Source: Micropterus salmoides (Eukaryota; Chordata; Actinopteri; Centrarchiformes; Centrarchidae). From it: DNA of 64,000 nt. Within the stretch, counting starts at the first letter, position 1. Each line of letters begins with the position of its first letter. Under the pieces are notes generated by a model. It searched no databases. It saw only the letters and a program-made list of their open reading frames with translations, and was not told the origin of the DNA. This document shows, piece after piece, positions 10,354-25,300 of this stretch. The stretch covers positions 6,837,975-6,901,974 of the forward strand of contig NW_024041150.1 in assembly GCF_014851395.1 (NCBI RefSeq), written 5' to 3'. Position numbers and translations under genes: made by a program.

Positions 10354-13300
10354 CTGAACACACACACAGTTTTAAATAACTGTGTTAGTTGTATTTAAAT
10401 AAAGTTGGGGGCCGAACGAGAGTCGGGTTAAAATCAGAAAGGTCCGAAAAGAAGCAGAACCTGAATCCTACATTTCCCATAATTCACCTGGACAGAATAG
10501 GTGAGGTGCATCACTTCCTTTATAATTTATTTAAACACTATTTAACAAGAGTTTTTTCTGTACAGTGTTACGGTAACGTCAACAAGCAGGAAGAAGTCTG
10601 TGAGAAAATGTTTCTACTTGTCAGCTGATTTATTCCCTCAGTAAACTCTTTCCTGATGAGTTTCTGGTCTCAGTCGCTAGTTTCAAGTCTTCTTCAACAC
10701 AGCATGATGTTCATTTAGTAAATTATGGTCCCATTTAGAGGAACAGAGACCAGGAAGCAGGGGAGGCTTCAGGGTGGAGCTACCTCGTGGATGGAGGCGA
10801 CTCGTATCCGCTGCTCTGTGTACATTTAACCAGCGCCGCTGAAAAAGCTCATCAGGAGACCTGCTAACATTTACGCATCTTCAGGTCCGCTCAACATCCA
10901 CGACCCCCCTGAAGCAGCTCTGCGCCCCCCAGTTTCACAACCTTTGTCTCACAATGCGTTTTTATTTAGCTTTAAAGTTTTGTTTCTGTTTGCAAGTTAG
11001 TTTCTTTTAAGGAGAGAAAACGACAGAAATATACGTTACTGTGACTTAAGATCTAAGCAGGCGTGACCTGCTCCTGTTCAGCAGCAGATATATATACTTT
11101 TACTGCAGGACGAGTACTTTTACTGTGACACTCAGTACGTGATATATACTTTTACTGCAGGACGAGTACTTTTACTGTGACACTCAGTACGTGATATATA
11201 CTTTTACTGCAGCACGAGTACTTTTACTGTGACACTCTCAGTACGTGATATATATACTTTTACTGCAGGACGAGTACTTTTACTGTGACACTCTCAGTAC
11301 GTGATATATATACTTTTACTGCAGGACGAGTACTTTTACTGTGACACTCTCAGTACGTGATATATATACTTTTACTGCAGCACGAGTACTTTTACTGTGA
11401 CACTCTCAGTACGTGATATATATACTTTTACTGCAGGACGAGTACTTTTACTGTGACACTCTCAGTACGTGATATATATACTTTTACTGCAGGACGAGTA
11501 CTTTTACTGTGACACTCTCAGTACGTGATATATATACTTTTACTGCAGCACGAGTACTTTTACTGTGACACTCTCAGTACGTGATATATATACTTTTACT
11601 GCAGCACGAGTACTTTTACTGTGACACTCTCAGTACGTGATATATATACTTTTACTGCAGGACGAGTACTTTTACTGTGACACTCAGTACGTGATATATA
11701 CTTTTACTGCAGGACGAGTACTTTTACTGTGACACTCAGTACGTGATATATACTTTTACTGCAGCACGAGTACTTTTACTGTGACACTCTCAGTACGTGA
11801 TATATATACTTTTACTGCAGGACGAGTACTTTTACTGTGACACTCTCAGTACGTGATATATATACTTTTACTGCAGGACGAGTACTTTTACTGTGACACT
11901 CTCAGTACGTGATATATACTTTTACTGCAGGACGAGTACTTTTACTGTGACACTCTCAGTACGTGATATATATACTTTTACTGCAGCACGAGTACTTTTA
12001 CTGTGACACTCTCAGTACGTGATATATATACTTTTACTGCAGGACGAGTACTTTTACTGTGACACTCTCAGTACGTGATATATACTTTTACTGCAGGACG
12101 AGTACTTTTACTGTGACACTCTCAGTACGTGATATATATACTTTTACTGCAGCACGAGTACTTTTACTGTGACACTCTCAGTACGTGATATATATACTTT
12201 TACTGCAGCACGAGTACTTTTACTGTGACACTCTCAGTACGTGATATATATACTTTTACTGCAGCACGAGTACTTTTACTGTGACACTCTCAGTACGTGA
12301 TATATACTTTTACTGCAGGACGAGTACTTTTACTGTGACACTCAGTACGTGATATATACTTTTACTGCAGGACGAGTACTTTTACTGTGACACTCTCAGT
12401 ACGTGATATATATACTTTTACTGCAGGACGAGTACTTTTACTGTGACACTCAGTACGTGATATATACTTTTACTGCAGGACGAGTACTTTTACTGTGACA
12501 CTCTCAGTACGTGATATATATACTTTTACTGCAGTACAGACTGTGATGGTTTATTTAAAGCTCATCTAAACGCTGTGATCGTGTCACTACTGCTCTCGCT
12601 CACTCAGCTAAGAGGAAGTGAGCCCGGACTGTGTGATTGGACAGCTTGTAGTCGCGGCAACGGTCATCACTTCCTTTAAACAAGTTAGCAGAAGTCCCGT
12701 CACTTCAGTGACTCGCTCGCACTGCGGTGCAGCTCAGCTCCATCTGAGGAGGACCTGAGGATGAAGAGCTACAAAGGTCAAACCAGGACACGTGAGACGG
12801 CCCTGGTGGGCAGTCCTCTACAGTCCTTTATGTTTCCTGTCCCTCAGGAGGAGGAGGAGCCTCTGGCTCTGATGAACAGCTGATCGACAGTCTGAAGGAA
12901 AAGCTTTCAAAGGCGGGACTCACGTTTCCATGAAGGTCTGTGTTCAGCAGCATGACGGCACAGGTCAGAGTGTGGACGCTGTCTGAGGGAGACACAGGTG
13001 AGAGACACAGGTGAGACACAGGTGAGAGACAGGTGAGACACGTACAGGTGAGAGAGACAGGTGAGAGACAGGTGAGAGACACCATGTGAGACACGTACAA
13101 GTGAGAGAGACAGGTGAGACACACAGGTGAGAGAGACAGGTGAGACACATACAAGTGAGAGAGACAGGTGAGATACATGCAGGTGAGAGAGACAGGTGAG
13201 ACACATACAAGTGAGAGAGACAGGTGAGACACATGCAGGTGAGAGAGACAGGTGAGACACATACAAGTGAGAGAGACATGTGAGACACGTACAAGTGAGA

Positions 13301-16300
13301 GAGACAGGTGAGACACATACAAGTGAGAGAGACAGGTGAGACACATGCAGGTGAGAGAGACAGGTGAGACACATACAAGTGAGAGAGACATGTGAGACAC
13401 ATACAAGTGAGAGAGACAAGTGAGAGAGACAGGTGAGATACATGCAGGTGAGAGAGACAGGTGAGACACATACAAGTGAGAGAGACAGGTGAGACACATG
13501 CAGGTGAGAGAGACAGGTGAGACAGAAAAGTGAGACAGACAGGTGAGACACGTACAAGTGAGAGAGACAGGTGAGACACATGCAGGTGAGAGAGACAGGT
13601 GAGACACAGGTGAGAGACACATACATGTGAGAGAGACAGGTGAGACATGTACAAGTGAGAGAGACAGGTGAGACACATGCAGGTGAGAGAGACAGGTGAG
13701 ACACATACAAGTGAGAGAGACAGGTGAGACACATACAAGTGAGAGAGACAGGTGAGACACATACAAGTGAGACAGACAGGTGAGACACGTACAAGTGAGA
13801 GAGACAGGTGAGACACATGCAGGTGAGAGAGACAGGTGAGAGAGACAGGTGAGACAGAAAAGTGAGACAGACAGGTGAGATACATACAAGTGAGAGACAC
13901 AGGTGAGACAGAGGTGAGACACATCCAGGTGAGACACATACAAGTGAGAGACACAGGTGAGACACATCCAGGTGAGACACATACAAGTGAGAGACACAGG
14001 TGAGACACATCCAGGTGAGACACATACAAGTGAGAGACACAGGTGAGACACATCCAGGTGAGACACATACAAGTGAGAGACACAGGTGAGACACATACAA
14101 GTGAGAGACACAGGTGAGACACATACAAGTGAGAGAGACAGGTGAGACACATACAAGTGAGAGAGACAGGTGAGACACATGCAGGTGAGAGACAGGTGAG
14201 ACACATGCAGGTGAGAGACACAGGTGAGACACATGCAGGTGAGAGACAGGTACCTTCAGTGGTCAGGCTCTCCGGGTTGCACTCTCTGTACCTCCTGGAG
14301 AACTGAGCGAGGACTCTCTCTCTCTCCTGACTTTCTCCCACCAGAGCAAACCGGGTCAGAAACGACCTGAAGGCCACAAACACACACCGTCAGGAAGCCC
14401 TGTGATTGGACGTTCCTTACTGAAATGCATGCTGGGAGCCGCAGTTTTTAAGGTTATATGCATGTCCTCGGTCTTCTGGTACCTTTGAGTCTTTATTAAA
14501 GAAGCATTTCTACCACAGCTGCTGATGAAGCAGGCTGCGAGTCACCTGACAGGAAACTACCATGAAGCTGTGTTTTAATGTGGATCAGAGGGAGGAGAGA
14601 GCTGACCTGAGCGCCTGATCGATGGTCAGCCCCGTGAAGTTAAAGTTACTGAGATACTCCTCTGCGACCAGCTGACTGAACTCATTACTGCAGAGACACA
14701 GAAGAAGAATTAATAACCAATCACAGCCCTCCACCGGGCTCAAGGCGTCGGACACAAACACACACTGACTTCTTGCCGAGGTGTCGAGCCACGTCCGACT
14801 TCCTGAAGCCGTCCAGGTTGTAGAGGCGTTTGGCGAGACGTTTGGCCGCCTGCAGGTCGGCCTTCGTGCCGTTGGCCAGCGCGTCATCGCTGCCGCCGAG
14901 CGCCAGGCGCTCCGCCACGTCGTCCTGCGGGTACAGCAGCTCGGGCGGGCGGTTCCCCGGTCGCTCCCTGACAACACAAACACACACATTTCAGGACTTT
15001 CAGGTCCGTTTTCTTGTTCTGCTGTGAGGCGACAGCTTCCTGTTCTCAGAGTTCCTCTAAGCTGAAAGCTGTCAGCAGGGTGGTGACGGCGTCAGATCTT
15101 CACGGTACAGTTTCACAGTTTCACAGCGTACAGCAGTTAAAGAAAACAGAAGAACCAGTTATTCCATCCTGACAAAGCTGGAAAACTTTGTTTTTAAAAA
15201 GGACATGTAGAAATAAATAAGCTGAGCTTTTATTTTGCGGTAGATAATCAAATAAGATAAGGTCTAATCATCCCGCGCTGCAACTGCCGTCACTCATCAC
15301 TACTTTATTTTATTTTATTTAATACTTTATTCTCTGCTTCTTTAACAGGGTTTAAAAAGGAGAGCAGAAGGAAACTCATCAGTAGGAATTGGAGGGTTTT
15401 CCTTCAGACTCTGGTGGGTCAGCTTTAGCTCCACGGGTCCAGCTCAGGATCTCTGTTGTAGTTTCTACCTGCGTCTCTGTGGTCTCGGAGTTTAGTTTCA
15501 CTCCCGTGTTCCCGTTTGGACTTTCAGACATCAGCCTTCTGCTGACCTTAACCGACGTAGGACGGGGGAACTACGTGCACCTTTGAGGAACAGGTGGGGG
15601 GGGGGGGTATAACTCCACACAGGAAGTCCTGATACTTCTGCTGTAAATATCTGAGACTGTTCAGCAGCCGCCTCACCTGAATGATCCAAACATTTAAAGT
15701 GCTGATTCAAAACCATAAAGTTCATCTTGTTCTGCCGTCTCACTGAATGAACGCTGACTGGTGACCCTGGTGACCCTGGTGACCCCCCCCCCGCCCCCCC
15801 CCGCAGTGAAAGAGCAGGCAGACTCCAGGACCCTGGGGGAGGTCTGAGGGTCTGGGCACTGTTTGAACCTCAAGACCAAACCGGCATCTGTCAGGACTCA
15901 AAGCCTTGAGTCATCGTTTTCTGCAGAGTAACCCGCTGAATGTTATGTTTCCATGGTTACAGTGCAAACAGGAAATGCTGGCAGCTAAAAGCAGCACGTC
16001 TCCTGATGATGCAGATTGAACTTCTGAATACAAAGATTAGATATCTGAATATAGAAAATTACACGCTATCTACACGCAGGAAATGATTCTGCATTTTCTT
16101 TTAGATCCAACCCAAACCCCAAAGCATGATGGGAACCCAGGTGGCAAAAATAAGAGAAAAAATGACAAGAAATGGATGGAAATTTGATTCATTCAAAAAA
16201 ACAAGCTCTGGAGAACTTCAGTCTACTGAAACACCTAAACTACATTCTGTTCAGACCTTCATGTTCCTCTGACGTTCCCTCCAGCGCCACCATCGGGTCG

Positions 16301-19300
16301 ACGTGTTAATGTGTCCAACACTTTGCTTTATGACCAAACACCTGCAGAACTAAAGACATTCCCATCAGCTGTCGGCCACAGCAGAGATTTCTTTGCACGG
16401 ACCGACAGCAAAAGTCACACGAGAGGACAAAGAGACTGTGGCGGCGGGAAACAGAGTGGGAGTCGACGCAAAGTCAATACGGAGACCTGCACAGTACAAG
16501 TGTAGAATAAAGTATTTTAATAAAAACACCAAAACTCTGTCAGCAGCATCGTGTTCCTGCTTTTCATGACTGATGAGGGCCAATCAGGAAGCCAAACGTG
16601 GGCGTCTGCGTCATCGTTTTCACCTGTCAGCACTAACACGCTCTCCGGAGTTTCAGCAGCGTTTTAATCTTCTCCGTTTTAGGTCTCTGGATTCGCCGTT
16701 TCAGTCTGGACGGGAGGCGGAGACGCAGCAGAAGGTCTGAGTTTTAAAAGGAAGACGTAGGAGCGAGGACGGAGAACATGGTGAACGGGTGCCACGACGG
16801 TCGTTCAGACAACGACCCCACAGAGGTGCAACAGTTTCCCTAGTCTCGGACGAGGACTAGGAAGAGGACTCCTCGTGTCTCGTGTAATATAACAACTGCT
16901 CAACATCAGCACGTTAGCATTTAGCTCAAAGCGAACGCAGCCTCGCACAGCTGCAGACCTTCTCCAAGTCTCCCCACGTGTGGCGGCAGCGACCCAGATC
17001 TGCAGCATGTGGGACATTAGTAAAAATAAACTGTTCCTCAGTGACCTCAAACATGTTCTTCACATTCACGCTGATCGGTGAAGAAGTGACACGCTGACTT
17101 ATCGGTTTTCTGTCCGTCTTTTTAACCTGCAGTGAAGTTACATGGGAGTCTTTACTTGTTCTCTCACACTCAGAAACAACCGGCTCGACCTGTCCCACAT
17201 GCAAATGACCACATCTACACAAATGACATGTAAAGTCCCGCCGCTCTTCTCTCCCTCTCTAAACTTTAAACACTATGATCCAGTATAACGTGTTAGCACA
17301 GAAATGCATGATTAAATACTTGAGATATTTAATACTTCCATCCATCTGTTCCTCTGTAAACACGCTGTAACGTTCCCTCCAGCTGCCTCGCAGTCTGCAG
17401 CCTATTTTTAACTGCAGTGTTTGCTGCTGCATCGACCGGCGGCCCCTCAGGGATCAATAACACACTTTCATTCACTCTCACTTCGGTGCAGCCCGGCTGA
17501 ACTCCGCCTGATGTAACGCACCTCTCTGCTGCCGTTGAAAGGAGTCCGTTCTCCATCAGCCGTCCGTCATCGCCGCCTCGCTTTGAATAAATCCACTCTG
17601 TCAAACAGAGCAACTCGAGCACCGGGAGGAAATGAAGTCAGAGTTGTGAATGAGAGTCAGAAAGTAGGAAGTGGTTGAACCGCAGCGTGGTCGACCTCTA
17701 CTTCCCTAATGAACGCCAACTTCCCTCCAGCGGACCGGGCTCGCTCAGGTGTGGCAGGTAAACATCTCTCCTTCACGATGAAAGATGTGTCGACGCGACG
17801 AGGAGCTCTTAAAGGGGAACTTCCACTAAAAGGTGAGTTTATACAGTAAAACTTCTATGTCCTTGTGCTGCACCTGAATTTCCCCTCTGGAGATCAGAAC
17901 TGACGAAGACTCTCGGATGAGGGACGAAGCGTCTTCTAGTATCTTCAACCAGGTCCAGACTTTAACCTTCTGTGGATAACTTTACCCAGGAACTCTTCTA
18001 GAGACTTTATCCCCAAAGAGTCCCTGCTGGGGGGGGTAGTACTTTCCGAAAGTACTGGTACTTTGGGGGGGGAGGGGCTTGCCTAGCAGTGAATTTCTGA
18101 ATGGGTGAGTGGAGGCTACTGGATTTAACCCTGTTGGTCACCGCCACCTAGTTCCAGGAAGATCTACCTAAAATAATAATAAAAATGAATCAGGAATATC
18201 TCCTCAACCATCAGGCCTAGATCCATCATTCTGGTCTCCTTTGAAAGGTCAGAAGCTGAGGAACATGAATCCATCCTCTGTGTCCATAATATAATAAACT
18301 AATTGAATTCAGAGCAAAGACTTTGCCAATAGAAGCCATTTGGAATCGGGAGCTTTAACATAACTCTAGACTGGAACAGAGTGCGGTTCAATCTTACGAT
18401 CAAATCTCACTTCAACTAATTCCCTTTAAAACCCATTCACAGAGCATAAGAGACGTCGGATGAGACTACAGGCTGCACATGTTCTGGACCCGTCCTGTTC
18501 TCTCTCAGTACTTGATACTGTTTATGTTCAACAGCAGCCTTGTTAACTTGGTCAATCTGGAACCACGACTCAACAAGGCTCCGCCAGAAACTGCAGAAGC
18601 CTGGAAAAACTTTGTCTAATCTTATCTTTTGGAAAAGATTTAATAGCTGGGGGGCAAAACACCTGCCCAATTACTTCACTGTAATATAACTGTTATGCCT
18701 TTGTGATGTATTTTCATTCTACCACTGCTATAATAGATGTCCTTGTTCATGGATATGTCTGCACCCCCCCTATACTAATAAAAATGTTGATCACAAAAAA
18801 ATAAACCCATCATACATTATTTTACAATTACAGACAAAATGGAGATGCAATAAAGAGAAATATGATATTTTCATCCTCGCCTGGTAAAAAAAAATATTTT
18901 GAAATAAATAAACCATCAAAACCATCATGAAATGGATTATAATGCATCTGAATATCTTGTAATACACCTGGAATGCAACTGTAAATTTAATGAAAATAAA
19001 GTAAAATACAACAGTTATCACACAATATTTATAAAATATACCAGGCGAATCATATTTTGGTAATATTTCATGTTTAAATGTTGACTTTTATTGGGAGTTG
19101 GGTTTTGTTGGGAAGTTTAAAACCCTATTTCTGTCCAGCCACGTTCCAAATAACATGAAGCTGAAATATTGATAAAAACAGTGAACACGGATCAATTTTC
19201 CAGCGACCAAAAGCACTCCCATGCTTTACAGGCCTGCAGCGTGTCCCTCTGTGATGGGGGGGGACATCAATCGACCCGGACTGAGCAGACCTTTCATTTG

Positions 19301-22300
19301 ATGCAGCTCCTACTGGTCGGCCACCAGACCGCCAAAAAAGACTGTTCCAAAGCGTCACTCAGACGTGATGCTGCAGCTGATCTGCAGCTCCTGTCGGCTG
19401 GAAATGTTTTAATAAATTTTGTGTTTCTTTCTCTGTGCTGGAGTTATTTTAAGAACTGGATGGTTTTATTTTATCCAGTTTGTTATTAAATGTGTAACAA
19501 ACTTAATCCCGTGTGTCTTTTCATTACACTCCACACAAAAAGCTGATTTTAATGGTCTGTAGTCTTTCATTATATTCCAGGCAAATGTTGCAGATATAAT
19601 GATGCCTGTGATCTTAATCTGCAGGTCTTTTCTCTATTAATTGATGGTTCGGTTAATAAAGTGTTAGACAATAGTGAAAAATAGTGCAAGGTTAAATTAA
19701 TTAATTATATTCCGTTAACATGAGAAAGTGGAGAAGCTCTTCTTAACTCAACCTGTCACTTCCTGTGCAACGTACAGAGGCGACGAGCGAAGCATCAGGA
19801 AGGAACTTTGTCCAGATTTAACAAACGAGATAAAACGTGTTAATCTGGTGCTGGACCGAGCCAGGCTAGCTGCCTCGCCCTGTTTCTAGTCTTTATGCTA
19901 AGCTAAGCGGCTGCAGCTTCATTTTTCCCGTCCAGACATGAGCGGGATCAATTTTATTTTATCTCACCGTCCTCCTGTTTAAATATTTCCCCTGTAAATC
20001 TCCCGTTATTTTTAACCTTTCCTAAAAATAAAGACCCGCTGGGCGTATTGGAAATGTCTGCTATCAGGAGCTCTGGGCCAGCAGGTGGCAGTATGTACAA
20101 CATTAGCTGTGACGGGAAGTCCGAAGCAGAACAACAGTGGCAGGAGTCCAGGCTGCAGGATGCGTTGATCTACAGAATACTTCACTCAGATCCTGCCCTA
20201 AAAACACGAAAATAATAAATATGCGAGTAAAGATCCTTCCGCATGAATAGTTACGATTACTGAAAAGTTATCGTAAAGAGACCGGTGCAGACTGAGCTTC
20301 TTGCACAAAGAGTTAACTGGAATTAATATAGAGGCCAAGTGTTAAACTCCATATAATGAATACAGTAACTCAAATACTACAAAATCAACACAATACTTTT
20401 ATTTAATGTATTTAATTTAATTTAATTTTTATTTAATTTCCCTTTTTTCAAATCCCAGTGTCGACAGGTATGCAAATATTTAACAGTCCTTTTGCCCCAA
20501 GGGGGCGCCACAGCACGCAGCCGACCGTCCATCACGCACATTTATTCATTTAGCTGTTATCCACACATGTCAGAGGTCGCACGCCTCTGGAGCAGCTAGA
20601 GTTCAGAGTCTTGCTCAGTGTCTCACAGTGGATTCGAACCCGGGTCCGTGTCTTATCCGCTGCGCCATCACACACGATGACATTACTGAATATCTCCTGC
20701 TGCGGAGCGTCAGAAAGATGCTCACAGGCTGTTCCTGGTTCAAATGAATGAAAGCCATTCAAACGTCCAGGTGTGGCCGTAGTGTTTCCTCGCGTGGAGG
20801 CGAGAGCAGCAGAGTGGACGTGAGTCCGGATGTTTCCGTCAGCGAGTCCTTCCTCCGCCAACATAATCCCATTCAGCCAGGACAGAAATAACCTCCTCAC
20901 CAGCAGCAGCAGCAGCAGCGCTCAACAGGACGCCAGGAAATTCTTGTTGTTATATTTTCTTTACCCAGCAGGCACCGGGGGAGCAGGTCCGTCTCTGACT
21001 GCCCTGATTTAACAACCGAGATCTACTTATCTGTTCAGATGATGTTCTGGCAGGAGACGAGCCCGCCAGCCTAAACTGCCGCTCCTTTTATTCCATTTAC
21101 TAAACTAAACGTGGTTGTTTCCCGTCTCTACCGTCCATCACACGTGACGCCACCGTAACCTCATTACAGCCCGTCCCTCCTCAACACCTCATTCATCTAA
21201 ACCACAGGAACAGAACGAGCTCCGGGAACCTGAACGTCTCGGAGAGGCTCGAAAACAATGAGTCACGGAGCAGCAGAGAGAAAACAGACGGGAGGAGAAA
21301 GAATTTCAGAGATCAGAGGAGGAAAAGGAACAAACGAGGAACAAATTTAGAGAAAGACAGAGACAGACTGGGTGTGTCAGGCAGCTTTCATTCATCCAGT
21401 CTCAAACCACAGCAACCAAAACTGACAGGGAGCAGAATACAGAGCAGGACCAGATGCAGTCGCTCACTTTTCTGTTCTTCATGCACAATATTTTAGACAC
21501 TGATGGTTTTCACAGGCCTGGTTTACTCGATCCTCCTGTCCACACATGCAGTCTCAAACTACTGAGTGAGGTCTCTCACCTCCAAATCAAATCTTTTCAC
21601 TGGAAAAACAACAGACCAATCTGAGCTTGGGTTCCATTTTTCTACATAACTAGTTTTAGAGGTGAAGCAACGAAGACGCAAGCAGTGCAGCACGTGTCTC
21701 CGCCTCAGCTCCAGGTTCTCATGACATGACGCGGCGGTGCAGTGAACAGATTAATAGATAGGATAATATTATAGATACCAAGATGTATTAATAAAATCCT
21801 TATGATATCCCCACTGTCCTAGTTTTGAGATCCGGCCCGACTGAATTTGTACTTGAATAGCTCCGCCTTCTGGCTACCCGTGGTGAACAAAAACAGACGG
21901 CAAACTTGCACAAATGAGAAGAATCACAGCTCCAAACACCACCTCGCCTCTGAAACCAACGCACACAGGCCTTTTCTGACGTTACAGATCTGGTTTAAAG
22001 AACTGCTTCTGAAGTTTTAAAGTTTAGTTTTGACTTCTGAAACAGCAGCTGACAAAACTTAGCGTCTCTCTTCTCGAGCTTTCAATCATTACTGGTGTTC
22101 TTCATCAACATTTCCATGTATCTGATCAATAGTAAATTAGTGATCGCTTCACCTTTATTATTAAGGTTGTTGTCGTGAACAGCAGTTTCCATCCATGCAG
22201 CCCTCGTCCCTCAGAGGTTTTCCATCACACTACTTCTGTCTTTGCTTCAGAGACACAAGTCATAATTTAATCGGCTCCTCGAGGTGTTTGCGAGTTAAAT

Positions 22301-25300
22301 GTCAACATTTTTAAGCATTTTAAACAAGCGCCTGAAGCCGTCAAAGGAAACACTAATCTCACTAACTGACACATCAACACGACTCAAGCAGGCGGCGGTA
22401 AACAGAGTCCGGCCCTCGCGTCTTCCACTCGGCCCTGAAACAAGCGCTTGATCTATAATAGATGGTAGAAAACTTGAAGCAGCAAACTTCCTCCAGACTG
22501 CAGGAGGCTTCTGCCTGCGGGGCCTTTAGTTCAGCAGAAAGGTCCGGACTCGCTAAAAAGGTTCATTAGGGATTCTGTTTGAAGTGCTGCAGAGCGAAGC
22601 CTCCGAGCAGAGCCGGCCTCCTGCTGAGTCAGACCGCCGAGTTAACGCTGAAACGGAACCAGAGCGACGCCAGGCGCCGCTTCACCAGGAGGTTCGTCAG
22701 GTCAGCGCGGGGTCGACAGGTCAGCGGACGTTTTTCCTCCCTGAACACGTCACTGCGTCGTTCCTTCCCTGACTGACTTGTGTTTATACCTCCAAGTGGA
22801 GGCTGAGAACTGAAGCCAGGCTTGGATCAGAGGTCTCACACTTTCTGAACATTTGGGCCAATATCAAGGATTTTCATGCTAAACCTAATCCAAATATTCC
22901 AACTATTCAGCAGAGCCAGAATCAGATTGTAATCAGAGCTGGACAGAAACACGGGACAGAAAGGTAGATAGGAAAACATTCCAGACTTAAAGTCATGCTG
23001 GTTTAAAGTTTGTATTAACAGACCATCTCTGCAGCTCCACGCAGCTCTTACTTTGGGTTTAGCTGCATATTTCCTGTCTGGTTCAGTGTCTGTGGCTCAG
23101 CAGCAGACTCAGCAGCAGACTCAGCAGCAGACTCGCCGGTGAACACGGTGGAGCATTTAGCCGCTAAAGAGCCAGATATGTCCCTCAGGAGCAGCACCTG
23201 TTGCTGTTTGTGGACTACCGCTGGGAAGTCTCGAGTTTGGCCGTCGCCATCTTGGTTGTTTGCAACCAGGCAGCACTGGACGTGACCGTATTTGTACGAG
23301 AGGGTGGAGCTAGCCAGCTTGGTTAGCAAGGTGCATCTGTAATTCACGTTAGCTGTGATGCTAATTTTGGATAAAACAACAATGAACAGCCGACTCCTGA
23401 TGAGCTTTTTCAGCGGCGCTGGTTAAATGTTCACAGAGCAGCGGACACGAGTCGCCTCCAACCACAAGGTAGCCCCGCCCTAAAGCCTCCTGGTCTCTGT
23501 TCCTCTAAATGGGACCATAATTTCCTAAATGAACATCATGCTGTGTTGAAGAAGACTTGAAACTAGCGACTGAGACCAGAAACTCATCAGGAAAGAGTTT
23601 ACTGAGGGAATAAATCAGCTGAGAAGTATTTCCAGTGGCTGAGAGGACGCAGGTGTCACTTCTCAGACCCGCAGCTTCCTGCTTGGTGGCGCCCAAACAC
23701 AGAGCTAACAGAGAGAGAATGATCATGTTGCTGTAAATAAGTTTGCGAACACGATAATATGACAGATGTTATATTTACTACGTGCATGCTAATGCTAACA
23801 AAATGCTAATGAAATAACAGCTCACTCTAATTTTTAATGATTTAGCTACGAGGAGGAAAGAAGCTGGTTATTCAACACTTATTTTACTCCACGCAGCATC
23901 ACCCCCCCCGCTGTAAATAAACCACCCCGACATGTTTTTAATGATAAAGCATCTTTGAGATAAGCTGTATACACACAGTGTTTTTATCTGCTGGTTCTTC
24001 TGCAGAACTAAAAGCTTCAGTGTTCAACACATTTCACTGAGTTGCATCAGGAAAACAAAAAAAATAAAAAATTCTGTTTGTTTCTGAAACTGCAAAACAG
24101 AGAATCCTGAAGTCTGAACTGAGGGCGGAGTGAAGGAAACAACTGCTTAACCTCCTCTTGTTTCATCAAGAACAGGATCACTTCTCATCCTCTGATGGAT
24201 TCAGTGGACAAAGCTGCCGGTTCTCCTGAGAAATCCCAACAAAGACCTCCTGTGCAGAGGAACCAGAGTAAAGATCATCAGGCGTGGTGCAGGAAATATT
24301 CAGATCCTCAGTCTCAGTCTGTAGGGACCTGGGGCACAGGAACCGCTGGGTCGGCGGATCAAGTCCAGCACGGACCACTGCCGAAGGGGCCCCTGAGCAA
24401 GGCCCTGAACCCCTAACTGCTCCCGGGCGCCGCTCCTGATTGGGATGGGTTAAATGCAGATGTTCCCTTTTTCAGGAATTTCCCCTCCAGGATCTATAAG
24501 GTATTTCTGATGTCTGATTCTGGGTAAGGTAATGAAAACAAGCGTCCCCAACAACACGGGGCAGGAAGCAGAGAAAAGGGCGGCAGAAGTTAGCAGACAG
24601 TGAGCGACGGACTTTTTATACATCAAGTTTAATACGTCCAAAGAACCTCTATAAAAACCAGAGCGGGCGTCTAATCGACCCAGTAACCAGGATAAGCAGC
24701 TATACGGGACCCTGCTATGACTGAAGTTTACAAAAATACATTTTGTCATTAGAAAACATAAAGGATGAAGCTCACTGACCTGAAGTACACCGAGTAGGTC
24801 AGCAGTAAAACTCCCTGTTGGTTTGATGAAGTGTTCGTTTTAATTGAAGTTCAGGTTACTTGTGGTGCACTCCCCAGCTGGGAACTACGAAGTCTGATAC
24901 TCACTGATCGTTTGATGTTTTATCATGTACTTTTACCACGTCGGCCTGGCAGCCTCAGCCCAGGGAATAGAGATAAAAACAAGCTTTTTAGATGCTTTGT
25001 TAGTTTGTCAGACGTCATTCAGCTGCTTTATTCTCCACAGTAAAACTACATATATTGCAGCTGCTGTCATATATCGGCCTTGTGAGCGCAGCTAACAGAA
25101 ATGTTTCCAGATCCAGGATCCAGCAGACCGCTTCACGTCCATCATGTCAGACCGGACCAGCTACTAATCGGCCCGACCTCGCTGGTCTCACAAATAAATG
25201 GGTTTCAGCAAACACGTCGGCCGACAAGTTATCCAGAAAGGTCAAACAGAGTCTCCTTTACAGAGTCCGTCCACCAGAGAGAGCTGACGGGCTGCAGGCT

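Larger units (their letters stand above)
10354..12923. other. psd: psd intron between exons 10 and 11
   Basis: About 2.57 kb on the minus strand. It holds a dispersed repeat copy (10622-10865), non-repetitive sequence to about 11085, the 56-bp minisatellite (11086-12534) and about 390 bp of unique sequence before exon 10. No further exon is seen. Confidence 0.75.

Noticed and set aside
12828..14383. Three overlapping minus frames of 441-472 codons rich in Cys, Leu, Ser and His
   Set aside because: They run through real psd exons only at the ends and through the intronic 28-bp repeat in between, ignoring clear GT-AG splice sites.
20540..20680. Possible tRNA gene (A and B boxes present)
   Set aside because: The sequence does not close as a tRNA cloverleaf, and the body and tail match a second copy at 33.4 kb, so it is a SINE.
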